47,465 nucleotides of DNA from Rhodospirillales bacterium (GTDB lineage: Bacteria; Pseudomonadota; Alphaproteobacteria; Bin95), in assembly GCA_008081395.1 (NCBI GenBank), contig VMCJ01000068.1, positions 1-47,465 of the forward strand. Reading direction: 5' to 3'. The translations under genes were made by a program, and so were the position numbers. Numbering within the stretch: the stretch's first letter is position 1; every line of letters starts with the position of its first letter. Positions 17,266 through 27,117 of the stretch are shown here, in pieces. The notes beneath the pieces were generated by a model. It was not told the origin of the DNA and made no database searches. It saw only the letters and a program-made list of their open reading frames with translations.

Positions 17266-18033
17266 TTGACATTGCAGAACCCTGTAGAAACTGAAAGAAA
17301 CGGTGAAGTAGCAATCCTCCGTTTGAACCGCCCCAATTCCTTAAATGCTATCAGCCGTGATCTAGCCAAAGCCGCCGCCGAAGCACTGATCGAATTAGAC
17401 TCAGATCCGGAAATAAAAGGCATAGTGCTGACTGGGGCCGGGGACAGAGCATTTTGCGCCGGCGTTGACCTAGAGGAAGCGAAACTAATTAAGGTAGAAG
17501 ACATTGAGGTCTGGTTTGGGCTGATCTGCAATGTCTACAAACAAATTCTACTTACCAATAAACCCATCATTTCCGCGTTAAATGGTGTTGCAACTGGCGG
17601 CGGCTTCCAAATTGCCCTCGTTTCAGATCTTCGCGTTGCTCACCATGGAGTCAAACTTGGGCAGCCCGAGATTAATGCAGGGATCCCGAGTGTAATGGGA
17701 TCCTATTGGATGAGCCTCCATCTACCCTGGTCGCTCAATCAAGAATTATCTATGACTGGCCGGATGATGGATGCTGAAGAGGCTCAACGTTATGGCATCC
17801 TAAATCGGGTCGTGGCGCCTGAACAGGTAATTGAAACCGCTACAGAAGTTGCCCTTCATCTTTCAAACAAGATGCCAACAGCGTGGCTGAGAACCAAGCA
17901 AAGATTTCGAGAGGTAGCACTCAAAGGCTTCGATGAGGCTTTTCGGTCGGGCGTACTTGGTCAACAAGCCGCCTTCGCCAATGGAGAACCACAGGCATTC
18001 ATCAATGCATTCTTTGCCGCTAGAAATAAATAG
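17266..18033 (+). CDS. Enoyl-CoA hydratase/isomerase family protein
   Basis: Crotonase-fold protein, 255 aa from TTG at 17266, directly after the preceding stop. An ATG at 17212 is in frame and would overlap the upstream gene by 53 bases, so the start is not settled. Oxyanion-hole segments are FCAGVDL and ALNGVATGGGF, and the conserved Glu lies in LGQPEINAGIP. The second acidic residue of true hydratases, eight positions before the GQPE Glu region, appears replaced by His, so another crotonase reaction (isomerase, hydrolase, ring opening) is possible. Confidence 0.82.
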   Translation: MTLQNPVETERNGEVAILRLNRPNSLNAISRDLAKAAAEALIELDSDPEIKGIVLTGAGDRAFCAGVDLEEAKLIKVEDIEVWFGLICNVYKQILLTNKPIISALNGVATGGGFQIALVSDLRVAHHGVKLGQPEINAGIPSVMGSYWMSLHLPWSLNQELSMTGRMMDAEEAQRYGILNRVVAPEQVIETATEVALHLSNKMPTAWLRTKQRFREVALKGFDEAFRSGVLGQQAAFANGEPQAFINAFFAARNK

Positions 18034-18114
18034 TGAGCGGGATTAAAGCTTAAATTCGATTTAACAAATGAATCTTTTAACTCAAGCAACCAGGACAATG
18101 GAGTTTTACGCAGC

Positions 18115-20388
18115 ATGGTCGATGCATTAAAAGCTGCCGCACTTGCATATCACCGGCGCGCTCCAGCGGGAAAACTATCTATCCAAGCAACAAAGCCGCT
18201 TGGAACACAACGCGATCTAGCTCTTGCCTATTCTCCCGGAGTGGCTGCCGCTTGCGAAGCTATCTTGGATAATCCTGAAGAGGCAGCAAACCTTACCAGC
18301 AGGGGCAATTTAGTAGGTGTGGTATCCAACGGTACAGCTGTACTTGGGCTCGGTGCAATTGGCCCACTCGCATCTAAACCCGTTATGGAAGGTAAAGCCG
18401 TTCTTTTTAAGAAATTCGCCGGGATCGACGTATTTGACATAGAGGTGGATGCTAACGATCCAGAGCGATTTTGTGATGTTGTAGCCGCACTTGAGCCCAC
18501 CTTCGGTGGCATTAACTTAGAGGACATTAAAGCCCCTGAGTGCTTTATTATTGAACAAGAACTTCGTCGCCGCATGTCGATCCCTGTATTCCATGATGAT
18601 CAACACGGCACCGCTATCATAGTCGCAGCAGCGATTTTGAACGGCCTGCGCCTCGTTGGGAAAGATCCTGGTCAGGTTAAATTAGTGACTTCTGGTGCCG
18701 GTGCGGCAGCTATCGCTTGCCTCAACTTACTTGTGAAACTTGGCATCAAGAAGGAAAACATTTGGGTAACTGATATAGCTGGGGTGGTGTTTGAAGGTCG
18801 CCAGCAAGAAATGGACGAATGGAAATCTGCTTACGCGCAACCTACTAACAAGCGTACATTAGCCGAAGTAATACCAAACACAGATGTTTTCTTAGGCCTA
18901 TCGGCAAAAGGCGTTCTGAAGGCTGAAATGGTTGAAGAGATGGCGGCTGATCCATTAATTCTTGCATTGGCCAATCCAAATCCAGAAATTGATCCTGCAA
19001 CAGTCCACCAAGTAAGGTCTGATGCCATGGTTGCGACCGGCCGTTCCGACTACCCTAACCAGGTTAACAATGTTTTGTGCTTCCCCTTTATCTTCAGAGG
19101 GGCTTTGGACGTAGGCGCCACAGAGATTAACGAAGAAATGAAGCTGGCTGCCGTCAGAGCAATCGCGGATCTAGCCATGGCAGAACAGTCTGAAGATGTT
19201 CAGGCCGCTTATGGGGGAGAGCAATTATCCTTCGGACAAAATTATATCATCCCAAAGCCTTTCGATCCGCGCTTAATTCTAAAAATAGCACCAGCGGTTG
19301 CTAAAGCTGCATGTGAGACCGGTGTAGCCAGACGCCCAATTGAGGATTGGGAGGCATACGAGGCAAGGTTAAATTCATTTGTGTTCCGCTCTGGCTTAAT
19401 CATGAAACCAGTATTTGAGAGAGCAAGAGAAGTACCTAAACGAGTAATATTTGCTGAAGGCGAGGATGAACGCGTTTTGCGCGCAGCACAGGCTGCAATT
19501 GATGAAGGCGTTGCAAAACCAATTCTGATTGGAAGGCCTCGCGTAGTAGAATCTAGGTTAACTCGATTAGGACTTCGTATTCGTGCTGGAGAAGACTTTG
19601 AATTAATCAATCCAGAGCACGATGATCGTTATCGAGATTATTGGGAAACATACCACAATTTAATGGGCAGAAGGGGTGTAACACCAGACGCTGCTAGGCT
19701 TGCTATTAGATCTGATCCAACTGCTATAGCTGCTATTGCGGTCAGACGTGGTGATGCCGATGCGATGATTTGCGGATTAAATGGTGCCTATGCGCAGCAA
19801 CTAAACTTGATTGATGCGGTAATAGGTAAAGCACCTGGTACGCAGCAGCTCGCCGCAATGAGCGGCCTGATAATGCCATCAGGCGCTTATTTCATATGCG
19901 ACACCTATGTAAATAATGATCCCTCTTCAGATGATATTGTTCGGATGACATTACTTGCAGCCAGCGAGCTAGCGCGCTTTGGAATGACTCCAAAGGTAGC
20001 ATTAGTTTCACATTCTAATTTTGGTGGTCGTGACAGTGAGTCTGCTTCAAAAATGCAGAAAGCAATGACTGTTTTAAAAGAAATGAAACTTGACTTTGAG
20101 GTCGAGGGCGAAATGCACGCCGATGCAGCGATTGATGAGGAAATTCGCAAGCGCATTTTACCATCGGCGAAATTAGAGGGGGCTGCCAACCTTTTAATTA
20201 TGCCAACACTAGACGCTGCCAACATTGCTTTTAATTTTGCTAAACGCGCGGCTGATGGTTTGCATATTGGACCAATTCTCTTGGGTGTTGCACAGCCAGC
20301 TCACGTGTTAACCCCATCTGCTACAGCACGAACGGTCTTGAACATGACAGCGATTGCTTCCGTTGAAGCTCAAACACGCGACCAATAA
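18115..20388 (+). CDS. maeB: NADP-dependent malic enzyme, MaeB type (malic enzyme plus phosphotransacetylase-like domain)
   Basis: Protein of 757 aa that decarboxylates malate to pyruvate with NADP. Residues 1-430 hold the malic enzyme: [39 protein letters not shown] and the nucleotide-binding [15 protein letters not shown]. About 440-757 is the phosphate-acetyltransferase-like domain ([16 protein letters not shown] onward), which in this family is thought to be regulatory and sensitive to acetyl-CoA. Length and domain order are exactly those of MaeB. It is upstream of the amidase with 25-28 bases between. Confidence 0.95.
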   Translation: MVDALKAAALAYHRRAPAGKLSIQATKPLGTQRDLALAYSPGVAAACEAILDNPEEAANLTSRGNLVGVVSNGTAVLGLGAIGPLASKPVMEGKAVLFKKFAGIDVFDIEVDANDPERFCDVVAALEPTFGGINLEDIKAPECFIIEQELRRRMSIPVFHDDQHGTAIIVAAAILNGLRLVGKDPGQVKLVTSGAGAAAIACLNLLVKLGIKKENIWVTDIAGVVFEGRQQEMDEWKSAYAQPTNKRTLAEVIPNTDVFLGLSAKGVLKAEMVEEMAADPLILALANPNPEIDPATVHQVRSDAMVATGRSDYPNQVNNVLCFPFIFRGALDVGATEINEEMKLAAVRAIADLAMAEQSEDVQAAYGGEQLSFGQNYIIPKPFDPRLILKIAPAVAKAACETGVARRPIEDWEAYEARLNSFVFRSGLIMKPVFERAREVPKRVIFAEGEDERVLRAAQAAIDEGVAKPILIGRPRVVESRLTRLGLRIRAGEDFELINPEHDDRYRDYWETYHNLMGRRGVTPDAARLAIRSDPTAIAAIAVRRGDADAMICGLNGAYAQQLNLIDAVIGKAPGTQQLAAMSGLIMPSGAYFICDTYVNNDPSSDDIVRMTLLAASELARFGMTPKVALVSHSNFGGRDSESASKMQKAMTVLKEMKLDFEVEGEMHADAAIDEEIRKRILPSAKLEGAANLLIMPTLDAANIAFNFAKRAADGLHIGPILLGVAQPAHVLTPSATARTVLNMTAIASVEAQTRDQ

Positions 20389-20416
20389 TAAAAAGCTAAC
20401 AAACGAGAGATGCATG

Positions 20417-21898
20417 ATGACTGATGACAGCTTAAATGATTTATCGGCTAAAGAAGCTCGGCGTCGGATCGGAACAAAAGAAATTTCGCCAGTTGAATTA
20501 TTGGAAGCTTGTATTGAGCGTATCGATCAAATCGATCCAGCAGTTAATGCCATCTGCGCTCGCGATTTTGATCGCGCAAGAGTAGCGGCAGTCGAGGCCG
20601 AAAGAATGGTGCTCCGCGGCGATGACCTCCCTCCGCTACACGGCCTACCTATTGGCATCAAAGATCTTCAAAATACGGCGGGACTAAGGACAACCTACGG
20701 GTCACCTCAATACAAAGACCACGTTCCCGATGAAGACGATATAATGGTTGCCCGTATAAAAAGCGCTGGTGGAATTGTCTTTTGCAAAACTAACACGCCT
20801 GAATTCGGGGCAGGAGCGAATACACGAAATCAGGTGTGGGGGGCAACGGGCAACCCTTTTAATCCACTTCTTAACGCTGGTGGGTCATCAGGTGGATCAG
20901 CAGTAGCCCTAGCATGTGGGATGATGCCTCTTGCAACAGGCTCAGACATGGGTGGATCCCTTCGTATTCCAGCGGCTTATTGTGGTGTGTCAGGTTTTCG
21001 ACCAACACCGGGCCTCGTACCAACGCAAAAACGAGTGCAGGGCTGGTCGCCGTTAAGTGTTGACGGTCCGATGGGACGATCGATTGAAGACATTTGTATG
21101 CTAATTGCTATGCAAACTGCTGATGACGCCCGCGATCCACTAAGTTTAGCTCTCGATCCTAGAGATCTAAGTACACCACTTCAGGTTGACCTTGGTAGTT
21201 TAAGCGTTGCTTGGTCCACGGACTTAGGCTTTGCTGATATAGACGAAGCTTATGGGAAAACTTTTCGCAGCAAAATCCACAAAATCAAAGGCCTTTTCAG
21301 AGAGTGTATTGAAGACACACCAGATCTTGGTGATGCAGAAAAGACCTTTAGTGTTCTGAGAGCACTGAGTTTCGTCGCCGGGCACACTGAGACCTATCTA
21401 AAAGACCCTAATCTACTTGGCCCAAATGTTCGTGCGAACTATGAGCAAGGCGCAGCTATGAGCTTGGCAGATGTTGCTGCGGCAGAAATTGAACAAACTA
21501 ATCTTTACAGACGAACGGAGGCATTTTTTGACAAATTTGATCTTTTGATAGCTCCAACAACGCCAATATCACCTTTCCCCTGGGAGCAACTTTACCTAGA
21601 AAAGATGAACGGGGAGAAACTTAAATCCTACTTTTCTTGGCTAGCTCCAACGTTTGGAATAACTCTAACCACGTGTCCCGCTGCATCCATACCATTAGGT
21701 TTAGACGAAAAAGGCATGCCCTTTGGTCTGCAAGTTATTGGTCCTGCAAAAGATGATGCGTTCGTCCTCGGTGCAGCCCACGCTATACAACAAGCAGTAG
21801 CAAGCATTCCGGAATTACAGAGGCCTAGACCTGATCTTGATCAACTTAAATCTGGACCAACACCAGAACTAAAATCAATAATTACTGCAACGAGTTAA
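20417..21898 (+). CDS. Amidase signature family amidase
   Basis: Serine amidohydrolase of about 493 aa. The Ser-cisSer-Lys triad is visible: K82 in GIKDLQNTAG, S157 in GGSSGGSA and S181 in GSDMGGSLR, with the same spacings (75 and 24 residues) as in fatty acid amide hydrolase. Start is ATG at 20417, seven bases after CGAGAG; the adjacent ATG at 20414 is possible. The frame is open upstream into maeB but without support. Substrates in the family range from aryl amides to acylated amines and Gln-tRNA; here no gatB or gatC is present, so catabolic use is likelier. Confidence 0.9.
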   Translation: MTDDSLNDLSAKEARRRIGTKEISPVELLEACIERIDQIDPAVNAICARDFDRARVAAVEAERMVLRGDDLPPLHGLPIGIKDLQNTAGLRTTYGSPQYKDHVPDEDDIMVARIKSAGGIVFCKTNTPEFGAGANTRNQVWGATGNPFNPLLNAGGSSGGSAVALACGMMPLATGSDMGGSLRIPAAYCGVSGFRPTPGLVPTQKRVQGWSPLSVDGPMGRSIEDICMLIAMQTADDARDPLSLALDPRDLSTPLQVDLGSLSVAWSTDLGFADIDEAYGKTFRSKIHKIKGLFRECIEDTPDLGDAEKTFSVLRALSFVAGHTETYLKDPNLLGPNVRANYEQGAAMSLADVAAAEIEQTNLYRRTEAFFDKFDLLIAPTTPISPFPWEQLYLEKMNGEKLKSYFSWLAPTFGITLTTCPAASIPLGLDEKGMPFGLQVIGPAKDDAFVLGAAHAIQQAVASIPELQRPRPDLDQLKSGPTPELKSIITATS

Positions 21899-21944
21899 GC
21901 CCTGCTATCAATTTGTTTTTGACCTACCGTCAGGAGAAACCTGA

Positions 21945-23000
21945 ATGACCGCACTAGCCGTCGACCTTTATAGTGACACGATTACGCGCCCAACCAATGC
22001 CATGCGCCAAGCAATGGCAAATGCTGAAGTGGGGAATGAACAGGCTGGTGAGGACCCAACAGTTAATAAGCTAATTGAAATGGTTGCCGAGCTCACTGGC
22101 CATGAAAGCGCTGTGTTTCTTCCCTCAGGCACAATGTGCAATGCAATTGCTTATCGCGTGTATTGTCGGCAGGGGGACAGCGTAATTATGGACCAACTGG
22201 CCCATCCCATACATGCAGAGGCTGGAGGTCCTGCCGCACTTTCCGGATGTATGATCACTCAGCTTGATGGTGGGCGAAGAGGAGTTTTTTCCGGCGCTTC
22301 CGTTGACCAAGCGATGAAGCCCTACAAGCACAACAGACCCGTGCCAAAATTAGTTTCAATTGAACAAACAAGTAATTTTGGAGGAGGCGCTTGCTGGACC
22401 CTAGATGAAGTGAAAGATGTTGCTGAGGCGTCTAAACGACATGGACTTGCCATGCACATGGATGGAGCACGTCTACTAAATGCGGTTGAGGCGACAGGAA
22501 CCTCAGCGCAAAAATTCGCAAGTAATTGTGATTCTGCGTGGATTGACCTGTCGAAGGGTCTTGGATGTCCTGTTGGAGCAGTGCTTGTTGGATCAAGGGA
22601 TTTTATTGAAGAAAGTTGGCGCTGGAAACACCAATTTGGTGGCGCTATGAGGCAATCAGGCATCATTGCTGCTGCCGGCGTTTATGCTCTTCAAAATCAT
22701 GTTGAACGTCTAGCCGACGATCACATCAATGCAAAACGTCTTGCACAAGGCCTTATGCAAATTCCAGGTATTGAAGTAGACCCAGAAGAACCTGAGACCA
22801 ATATGGTGTTTTTTGACGCTACCGCAACTGGCATAGATAACTATGAAATGTCCGAAAAGCTTTTACAAAAAGGCATCAGGATTGGCGCAGGCTATGGTCC
22901 TAAAGATTTAATGCGAGCGGTGACACACCTAGATGTGGATGCCAGCGGAATAGATTTAGCTCTATCTGTTATCCGTGATGTGGTAGCTGGCCGAGATTGA
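21945..23000 (+). CDS. Threonine aldolase-like PLP enzyme
   Basis: PLP-dependent aldolase of 351 aa that would cleave a beta-hydroxy-alpha-amino acid to glycine and an aldehyde. The opening DLYSDTITRPTNAMRQAM and GEDPTVNKL match low-specificity threonine aldolases. The PLP-phosphate site is PSGTMCNAIA, the ring-binding Asp is D173 in HMDGARLLNA and the Schiff-base Lys is K204 in DLSKGLG. AGGAG stands nine bases before the ATG. It opens a run of five tightly spaced genes; in that setting an aryl-serine substrate is as plausible as threonine. Confidence 0.9.
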   Translation: MTALAVDLYSDTITRPTNAMRQAMANAEVGNEQAGEDPTVNKLIEMVAELTGHESAVFLPSGTMCNAIAYRVYCRQGDSVIMDQLAHPIHAEAGGPAALSGCMITQLDGGRRGVFSGASVDQAMKPYKHNRPVPKLVSIEQTSNFGGGACWTLDEVKDVAEASKRHGLAMHMDGARLLNAVEATGTSAQKFASNCDSAWIDLSKGLGCPVGAVLVGSRDFIEESWRWKHQFGGAMRQSGIIAAAGVYALQNHVERLADDHINAKRLAQGLMQIPGIEVDPEEPETNMVFFDATATGIDNYEMSEKLLQKGIRIGAGYGPKDLMRAVTHLDVDASGIDLALSVIRDVVAGRD

Positions 23001-23011
23001 AAGATTTAGAT

Positions 23012-23368
23012 ATGGATACCCTTATTACAGAGACGATCCAAGATTGGCATATTCACGTTTACTTTGAAGCAGATACAAAAAAAACGGCTGAAGCACTTTA
23101 TCACAAAATTGAAAGCATCATGCCAGAGCTTCAAATCGGTCGAATGCATGACAAGCCTGTCGGCCCCCATCCATTTGGCAGCTTTCAGATTATAATCCCC
23201 AACGAAAAACTAGCAGAAATTGTTTCTTGGTTTTCCATAAATCGTCAGGGCCTCACAGTCCTCCTTCACCCAAATACAGAAAACGAACTAAGAGATCACC
23301 GAGATTACCCAATCTGGTTTGGCTCTGCTCCAAAGCTAAATTTTGAGATGTTTGAGAATAGGAAATGA
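23012..23368 (+). CDS. DOPA 4,5-dioxygenase family protein
   Basis: Small protein of 118 aa from ATG at 23012; a TTG at 22997 overlapping the aldolase stop is in frame. It shows the DOPA-dioxygenase-family landmarks: WHIHVYF near the start, the GPHPFGSFQI segment and LLHPNT, whose histidines are the expected non-heme iron ligands. Characterised relatives open the ring of L-DOPA or related catechols by extradiol cleavage. Many bacterial members are untested. Overlap of four bases with the next gene places it firmly in the operon. Confidence 0.82.
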   Translation: MDTLITETIQDWHIHVYFEADTKKTAEALYHKIESIMPELQIGRMHDKPVGPHPFGSFQIIIPNEKLAEIVSWFSINRQGLTVLLHPNTENELRDHRDYPIWFGSAPKLNFEMFENRK

Positions 23369-24447
23369 ATATATTTCCACCTCCTGGATCAAAATGGCCC
23401 TCAGAAATAGAAGAACGATTTTCTGAGGCCTCGCGGTTTGCCGAAATAAACGAAATATCTTGGTCTCGCGATCTCAGCCAAGTAATTGGTCAGGGACATT
23501 TTGAACCTCCTCCTTGGAATGAAATTATTGGCCACGTTCGTCCACGTGGCGGTCCAGCAGGATTGATCGTTCTTGGTGGTAAAATTGTAGCAGAATGGGG
23601 GGATACCAACCGCCCAGACATGACATTTTCATGTGCTAAATCCTGTATCTCGATGACAATAGGTCTTGCCTTGGACGACGGACTTATAAGCAATCCAGAT
23701 CAACCCATAGCTGAGCTCGTCAATGATGGTGGTTTCGACAGCATTCAAAATGCTCCTATCACCTGGACAAACATGCTTCAGCTAGCAAGTGAGTGGGAAG
23801 GTGAGCTTTGGGGGAAGCCTGATATAGTAGACCGGAACCGTGATCTATCAGTAGAGGGGCGTAATACTAAAAAAGGCGAAGCGCGGCCACTAAATGCTCC
23901 AGGAAGTTATTGGGAGTATAACGATGTTCGGGTTAACCGCCTCGCATTAGCCGCGCTTCAAGTTATAAAACGACCCCTCCCTGAGATATTCAGAACGCGA
24001 ATAATGGACCCTATTGGCGCGAGCAATACATGGGAATGGCATGGGTATTACAATAGCTGGATTGAGATTGACGATAGGCTGATGCAGTCGGTTTCAGGAG
24101 GGGCGCACTGGGGTGGCGGAATGTTCATTTCCGCGCGCGATCAAGCTCGCATCGGACTTCTAATGGCAAGAAACGGTCAATGGGATGGTCAACGAGTTAT
24201 CTCTGAAAGATACATTGAAAACGCCACATCACCTTCTAAAGTCAATCCGGTTTATGGCTGGCTATGGTGGCTGAATACTGATCGCGCTCGAATGCCTCGA
24301 GCACCAGAGGGTCCATTTCAGGCTGTTGGAGCTGGCGGTAATTCCATTTGGGTAGACCCAGAGCGCGATCTCGTTGTGGTTTCGCGGTGGCTTCAACCAG
24401 AAAAGACAGATGAATTCCTTGGCCTCATTTATAGCGCTCTATCGTAA
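23365..24447 (+). CDS. Beta-lactamase-fold serine hydrolase
   Basis: Class C/penicillin-binding-like serine hydrolase of 360 aa. The nucleophile motif is S89-C-A-K92 and the second motif region is WEYNDVRVN near residue 190, typical of the soluble esterase/peptidase branch. No signal peptide is visible, so it is probably cytoplasmic and not an antibiotic-resistance enzyme. It overlaps the previous gene by four bases (ATGA) and the next by one (TAATG). Likely roles are ester or amide hydrolysis of a pathway compound. Confidence 0.85.
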   Translation: MNIFPPPGSKWPSEIEERFSEASRFAEINEISWSRDLSQVIGQGHFEPPPWNEIIGHVRPRGGPAGLIVLGGKIVAEWGDTNRPDMTFSCAKSCISMTIGLALDDGLISNPDQPIAELVNDGGFDSIQNAPITWTNMLQLASEWEGELWGKPDIVDRNRDLSVEGRNTKKGEARPLNAPGSYWEYNDVRVNRLALAALQVIKRPLPEIFRTRIMDPIGASNTWEWHGYYNSWIEIDDRLMQSVSGGAHWGGGMFISARDQARIGLLMARNGQWDGQRVISERYIENATSPSKVNPVYGWLWWLNTDRARMPRAPEGPFQAVGAGGNSIWVDPERDLVVVSRWLQPEKTDEFLGLIYSALS

Positions 24448-25553
24448 TGACTAAAAAAGAGGAGCTGCTGGAAACCATAGCAGCATCCTTGATACCACTT
24501 CTTCAAGCGATGGACTCGTTGACGTGGGCGCGTCAGCGTTTCGAGCCCTACGGGATAGACTTAATCGTCAATGCGATCTGGGACAATTCAAAAACTCTGG
24601 AAGCTGCGCTTGCCACTCTTAGGTCTCGTAAATGGCCAAGCGAACTTAAAACCTTCAAAGGCATAATTGAAAAGTCATCAATAGCTACCTTAGATGCTTA
24701 TAAAGGGCTAAAAGAAGCGGCAAAATTAGATGGGTTCGATGCTCTTCTTCAGGCACACCGTAGCATCAAAGAACATATATTAGCGGAGCGAACCCTTTAC
24801 CCTGCCGCTGACATATCAACACCAATTAGCCAATATTATCTTCCTCAAGAATATAGAGAAACTAAAGATCTTCTCGAAAAGATTGAGTCAGGGGCTGACC
24901 AAGACGTACCACTTGGTGGCATCACAGAACATTCAATGCAAAACGGCAAAAATCTAACGGAGTATGCTGTCTATATTCCTGAATATTTGGACCCTGCTGT
25001 TGCTGCTCCAGTGGTGCTCGCGCTTCATGGAGGAAAAGGTAGCGGCAAAGATTTTATTTGGAGCTGGCTTCCTGCTGCCCGTGCTTTAGGCACCGTATTG
25101 ATAGCTCCAAACGCAAGAGACAAAACTTGGGCAATAGCGGGGGAAGACTTAGATAGCTCAACCCTGGACCGTGCACTCGAGGAAGTAGAGAAGCACCAAA
25201 ATCTTGATCGTAAGAAAGTTCTAATGACAGGAATGAGCGATGGAGGAACGTTCTGTTACGTATCAGGGCTTTTCAATAACAGCTGTGCCACCCACCTTGC
25301 TCCATTTTCCGCGAGTTTTCACCCCATGCTTCTTGAATTTATATCAAGTGACCGGCTGCAGCACTTACCAATCAGAATTGTTCACGGGACCAGAGACTGG
25401 ATGTTCCCTATAGAACTTGCCCACCAGGCAAAAGAATGTTTTCGTGCTAGCGGTGCGGACATAACTTTCGTAGAACTTACCGACCGCTCTCACGTCTTCC
25501 CTCAAGATGAAGCCTCGAGCACACTCGACTGGTTTTTAAATGGAGTTTCCTAA
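24447..25553 (+). CDS. Alpha/beta hydrolase with an extra helical N-terminal region
   Basis: Serine hydrolase of 368 aa. The C-terminal 200 residues form an esterase/PHB-depolymerase-like alpha/beta fold: LALHGGKGSG oxyanion segment near residue 192, nucleophile motif GMSDGG, Asp in HGTRDWMFP and His in DRSHVFPQ. The first 160 or so residues are predicted helical, rich in Leu, Lys and Glu, and do not match a domain I recognise. There is no signal peptide. It is joined to its neighbours by one-base overlaps on both sides, so it is expressed with the aldolase operon. Substrate unknown. Confidence 0.78.
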   Translation: MTKKEELLETIAASLIPLLQAMDSLTWARQRFEPYGIDLIVNAIWDNSKTLEAALATLRSRKWPSELKTFKGIIEKSSIATLDAYKGLKEAAKLDGFDALLQAHRSIKEHILAERTLYPAADISTPISQYYLPQEYRETKDLLEKIESGADQDVPLGGITEHSMQNGKNLTEYAVYIPEYLDPAVAAPVVLALHGGKGSGKDFIWSWLPAARALGTVLIAPNARDKTWAIAGEDLDSSTLDRALEEVEKHQNLDRKKVLMTGMSDGGTFCYVSGLFNNSCATHLAPFSASFHPMLLEFISSDRLQHLPIRIVHGTRDWMFPIELAHQAKECFRASGADITFVELTDRSHVFPQDEASSTLDWFLNGVS

Positions 25554-26434
25554 TGCTTTCTTCTCAGCTTGGTGTTTGGCAGTCCCTAGATCGACTAGGT
25601 TACGAGAATGGGTTTACCATCGCAAAAAAAGCTGAAGAGCTAAATTACGATACATTCTGGTATCCTGAGTCAGCCGTTTCTGAATCAATGGTGATTGGTG
25701 CTGCATTACTCCATAGGTTAGAACGGATGAACGTAGGTTCTTCCATTGCAAACATTTACGCACGAGATCCAGCTGCTGCAGGAAATGGAGTGCGGACTCT
25801 TAATGAGATTTCTGGCGGACGTTTCACTTTAGGCCTGGGTGTGTCACATGCTCCTATGGTTCAAGGAACGAGAGGTCATGTTTATGAAAAACCTCTAGCA
25901 GCCATGCGCATGTACCTAGAGGCCATTTATGCGATCCAACATAAACTGGAAAAGTCTACAAGCTTACCAATCATGCTGGGCGCGCTTGGACCAAAGATGC
26001 TTGAGTTATCAGGCGAACTCGCACAGGGAGCACTGCCTTACAACGTCACACCTGATCATACCATTTTAGCCCGACAAAAAATTGGTCCAGATCGGCGGCT
26101 TGTTGTGGAACAAAAAGTGGCATTGGTCTCGGAACCCAGTGAAGGAAGGCGGCTCGCCCGTATGGAACTTAACCGTTATATGACGCTGCCCAATTACAGA
26201 AATAACTGGTTACGTATCGGTTATAATGAAGACGATGTATCCGGAAATGGATCAGATCGTTTTATGGACGGAATGGTTGCTTGGGGATCAGTAGAGCAGA
26301 TTAAGTCAAGAATTCAGCAACATTTAGATGCAGGCGCTGACCAAGTTGCCATACAACCTATCATGGATCATTCAGAAATTGATAAGGGCAATATTGAACC
26401 AATCATCCATGCTCTTGAGGTGTTAGCGCCGTAA
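25553..26434 (+). CDS. LLM class flavin-dependent oxidoreductase (luciferase-like)
   Basis: Luciferase-like monooxygenase-fold protein of 293 aa. The AKKAEELNYDTFWYPES start, GSSIANIYARDP strand and GGRFTLGLGVSHAP segment are the family landmarks. It resembles the group annotated as probable F420-dependent oxidoreductases, but FMN is equally possible and cannot be separated by eye. GGAG stands seven bases before the ATG, inside the upstream gene. It is the last gene of the five-gene operon and is convergent with the glutathione transferase gene. Confidence 0.85.
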   Translation: MLSSQLGVWQSLDRLGYENGFTIAKKAEELNYDTFWYPESAVSESMVIGAALLHRLERMNVGSSIANIYARDPAAAGNGVRTLNEISGGRFTLGLGVSHAPMVQGTRGHVYEKPLAAMRMYLEAIYAIQHKLEKSTSLPIMLGALGPKMLELSGELAQGALPYNVTPDHTILARQKIGPDRRLVVEQKVALVSEPSEGRRLARMELNRYMTLPNYRNNWLRIGYNEDDVSGNGSDRFMDGMVAWGSVEQIKSRIQQHLDAGADQVAIQPIMDHSEIDKGNIEPIIHALEVLAP

Positions 26435-26478
26435 AAAAGTCACTGGCCTCTAGCAGCATTAGTCTTATCGTACTTTAG

Positions 26479-27117
26479 TCAAAAAGGCGTTTTATTAGTT
26501 TTCTCAATAACGTGTTCTATGAAAGCTGGTCGTTCGCAAAGGCGGGCATACCAAGCTTCAACATTTGGGTGTTTAGGGCGTTGGCTAGGCGTCCAATTCA
26601 TCCAGCGATGGGTCAAAACCCCGGCAGGAATATCACCTATTGTGAGTTGGCTGCCAGCTACAAAGTCCCGCCCTGTCAAATGTTTATCTAAAATATCATA
26701 CCAAGGGGTTGTCTTCTGGATTGCTGCTTCCACGGTCTTTATATCGCGCTCTTCCGCAGGCAACCGAAAGAAATAGTCTAAATAAATAACGTTGAAAGGC
26801 GCTAAGTTTAAGGAACTCCAATCCATCCAGCGCTCGGCATCTGCCCTATCACGAGGGTCGGAGGGGTATAAGCCACCCATTCCATGCTTTGCCGCCAAGT
26901 AACGAATTACTGCCCCAGATTCCCAGACGCACCAACCATCCTCCTCCTCAATAGTAGGCAGACGACCATTTGGGTTTTTTAGACGATACTCTGGGTCATC
27001 ATTTCCACCAAATTTTCCGCCCCAATCTATCCTTTCATAATCTATACCCAGTTCCCCTATGCACCACATTGCTTTGATCACATTTGAACCATCAGAGCGT
27101 CCCCAAACTTTGATCAT
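26479..27117 (-). CDS. Glutathione S-transferase
   Basis: Cytosolic GST of 212 aa. The N-terminal thioredoxin-like domain has the G-site pattern NPNGRLPTIEEE followed by ESGAVIRYLAAKHG; the C-terminal helical domain follows with GDIPAGVLTHRWM. Start ATG at 27117 is preferred because GGAG lies six bases before it; a GTG at 27129 would add four residues. It is monocistronic, convergent with the LLM gene and divergent from the lytic transglycosylase. Substrate unknown; detoxification or a role in the neighbouring catabolism is possible. Confidence 0.88.
   Translation of the reverse strand: MIKVWGRSDGSNVIKAMWCIGELGIDYERIDWGGKFGGNDDPEYRLKNPNGRLPTIEEEDGWCVWESGAVIRYLAAKHGMGGLYPSDPRDRADAERWMDWSSLNLAPFNVIYLDYFFRLPAEERDIKTVEAAIQKTTPWYDILDKHLTGRDFVAGSQLTIGDIPAGVLTHRWMNWTPSQRPKHPNVEAWYARLCERPAFIEHVIEKTNKTPF

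Noticed and set aside
23365-24447. Antibiotic-resistance beta-lactamase
   Set aside because: There is no signal peptide, the second motif is of the esterase/peptidase branch and the gene is embedded in a metabolic operon.
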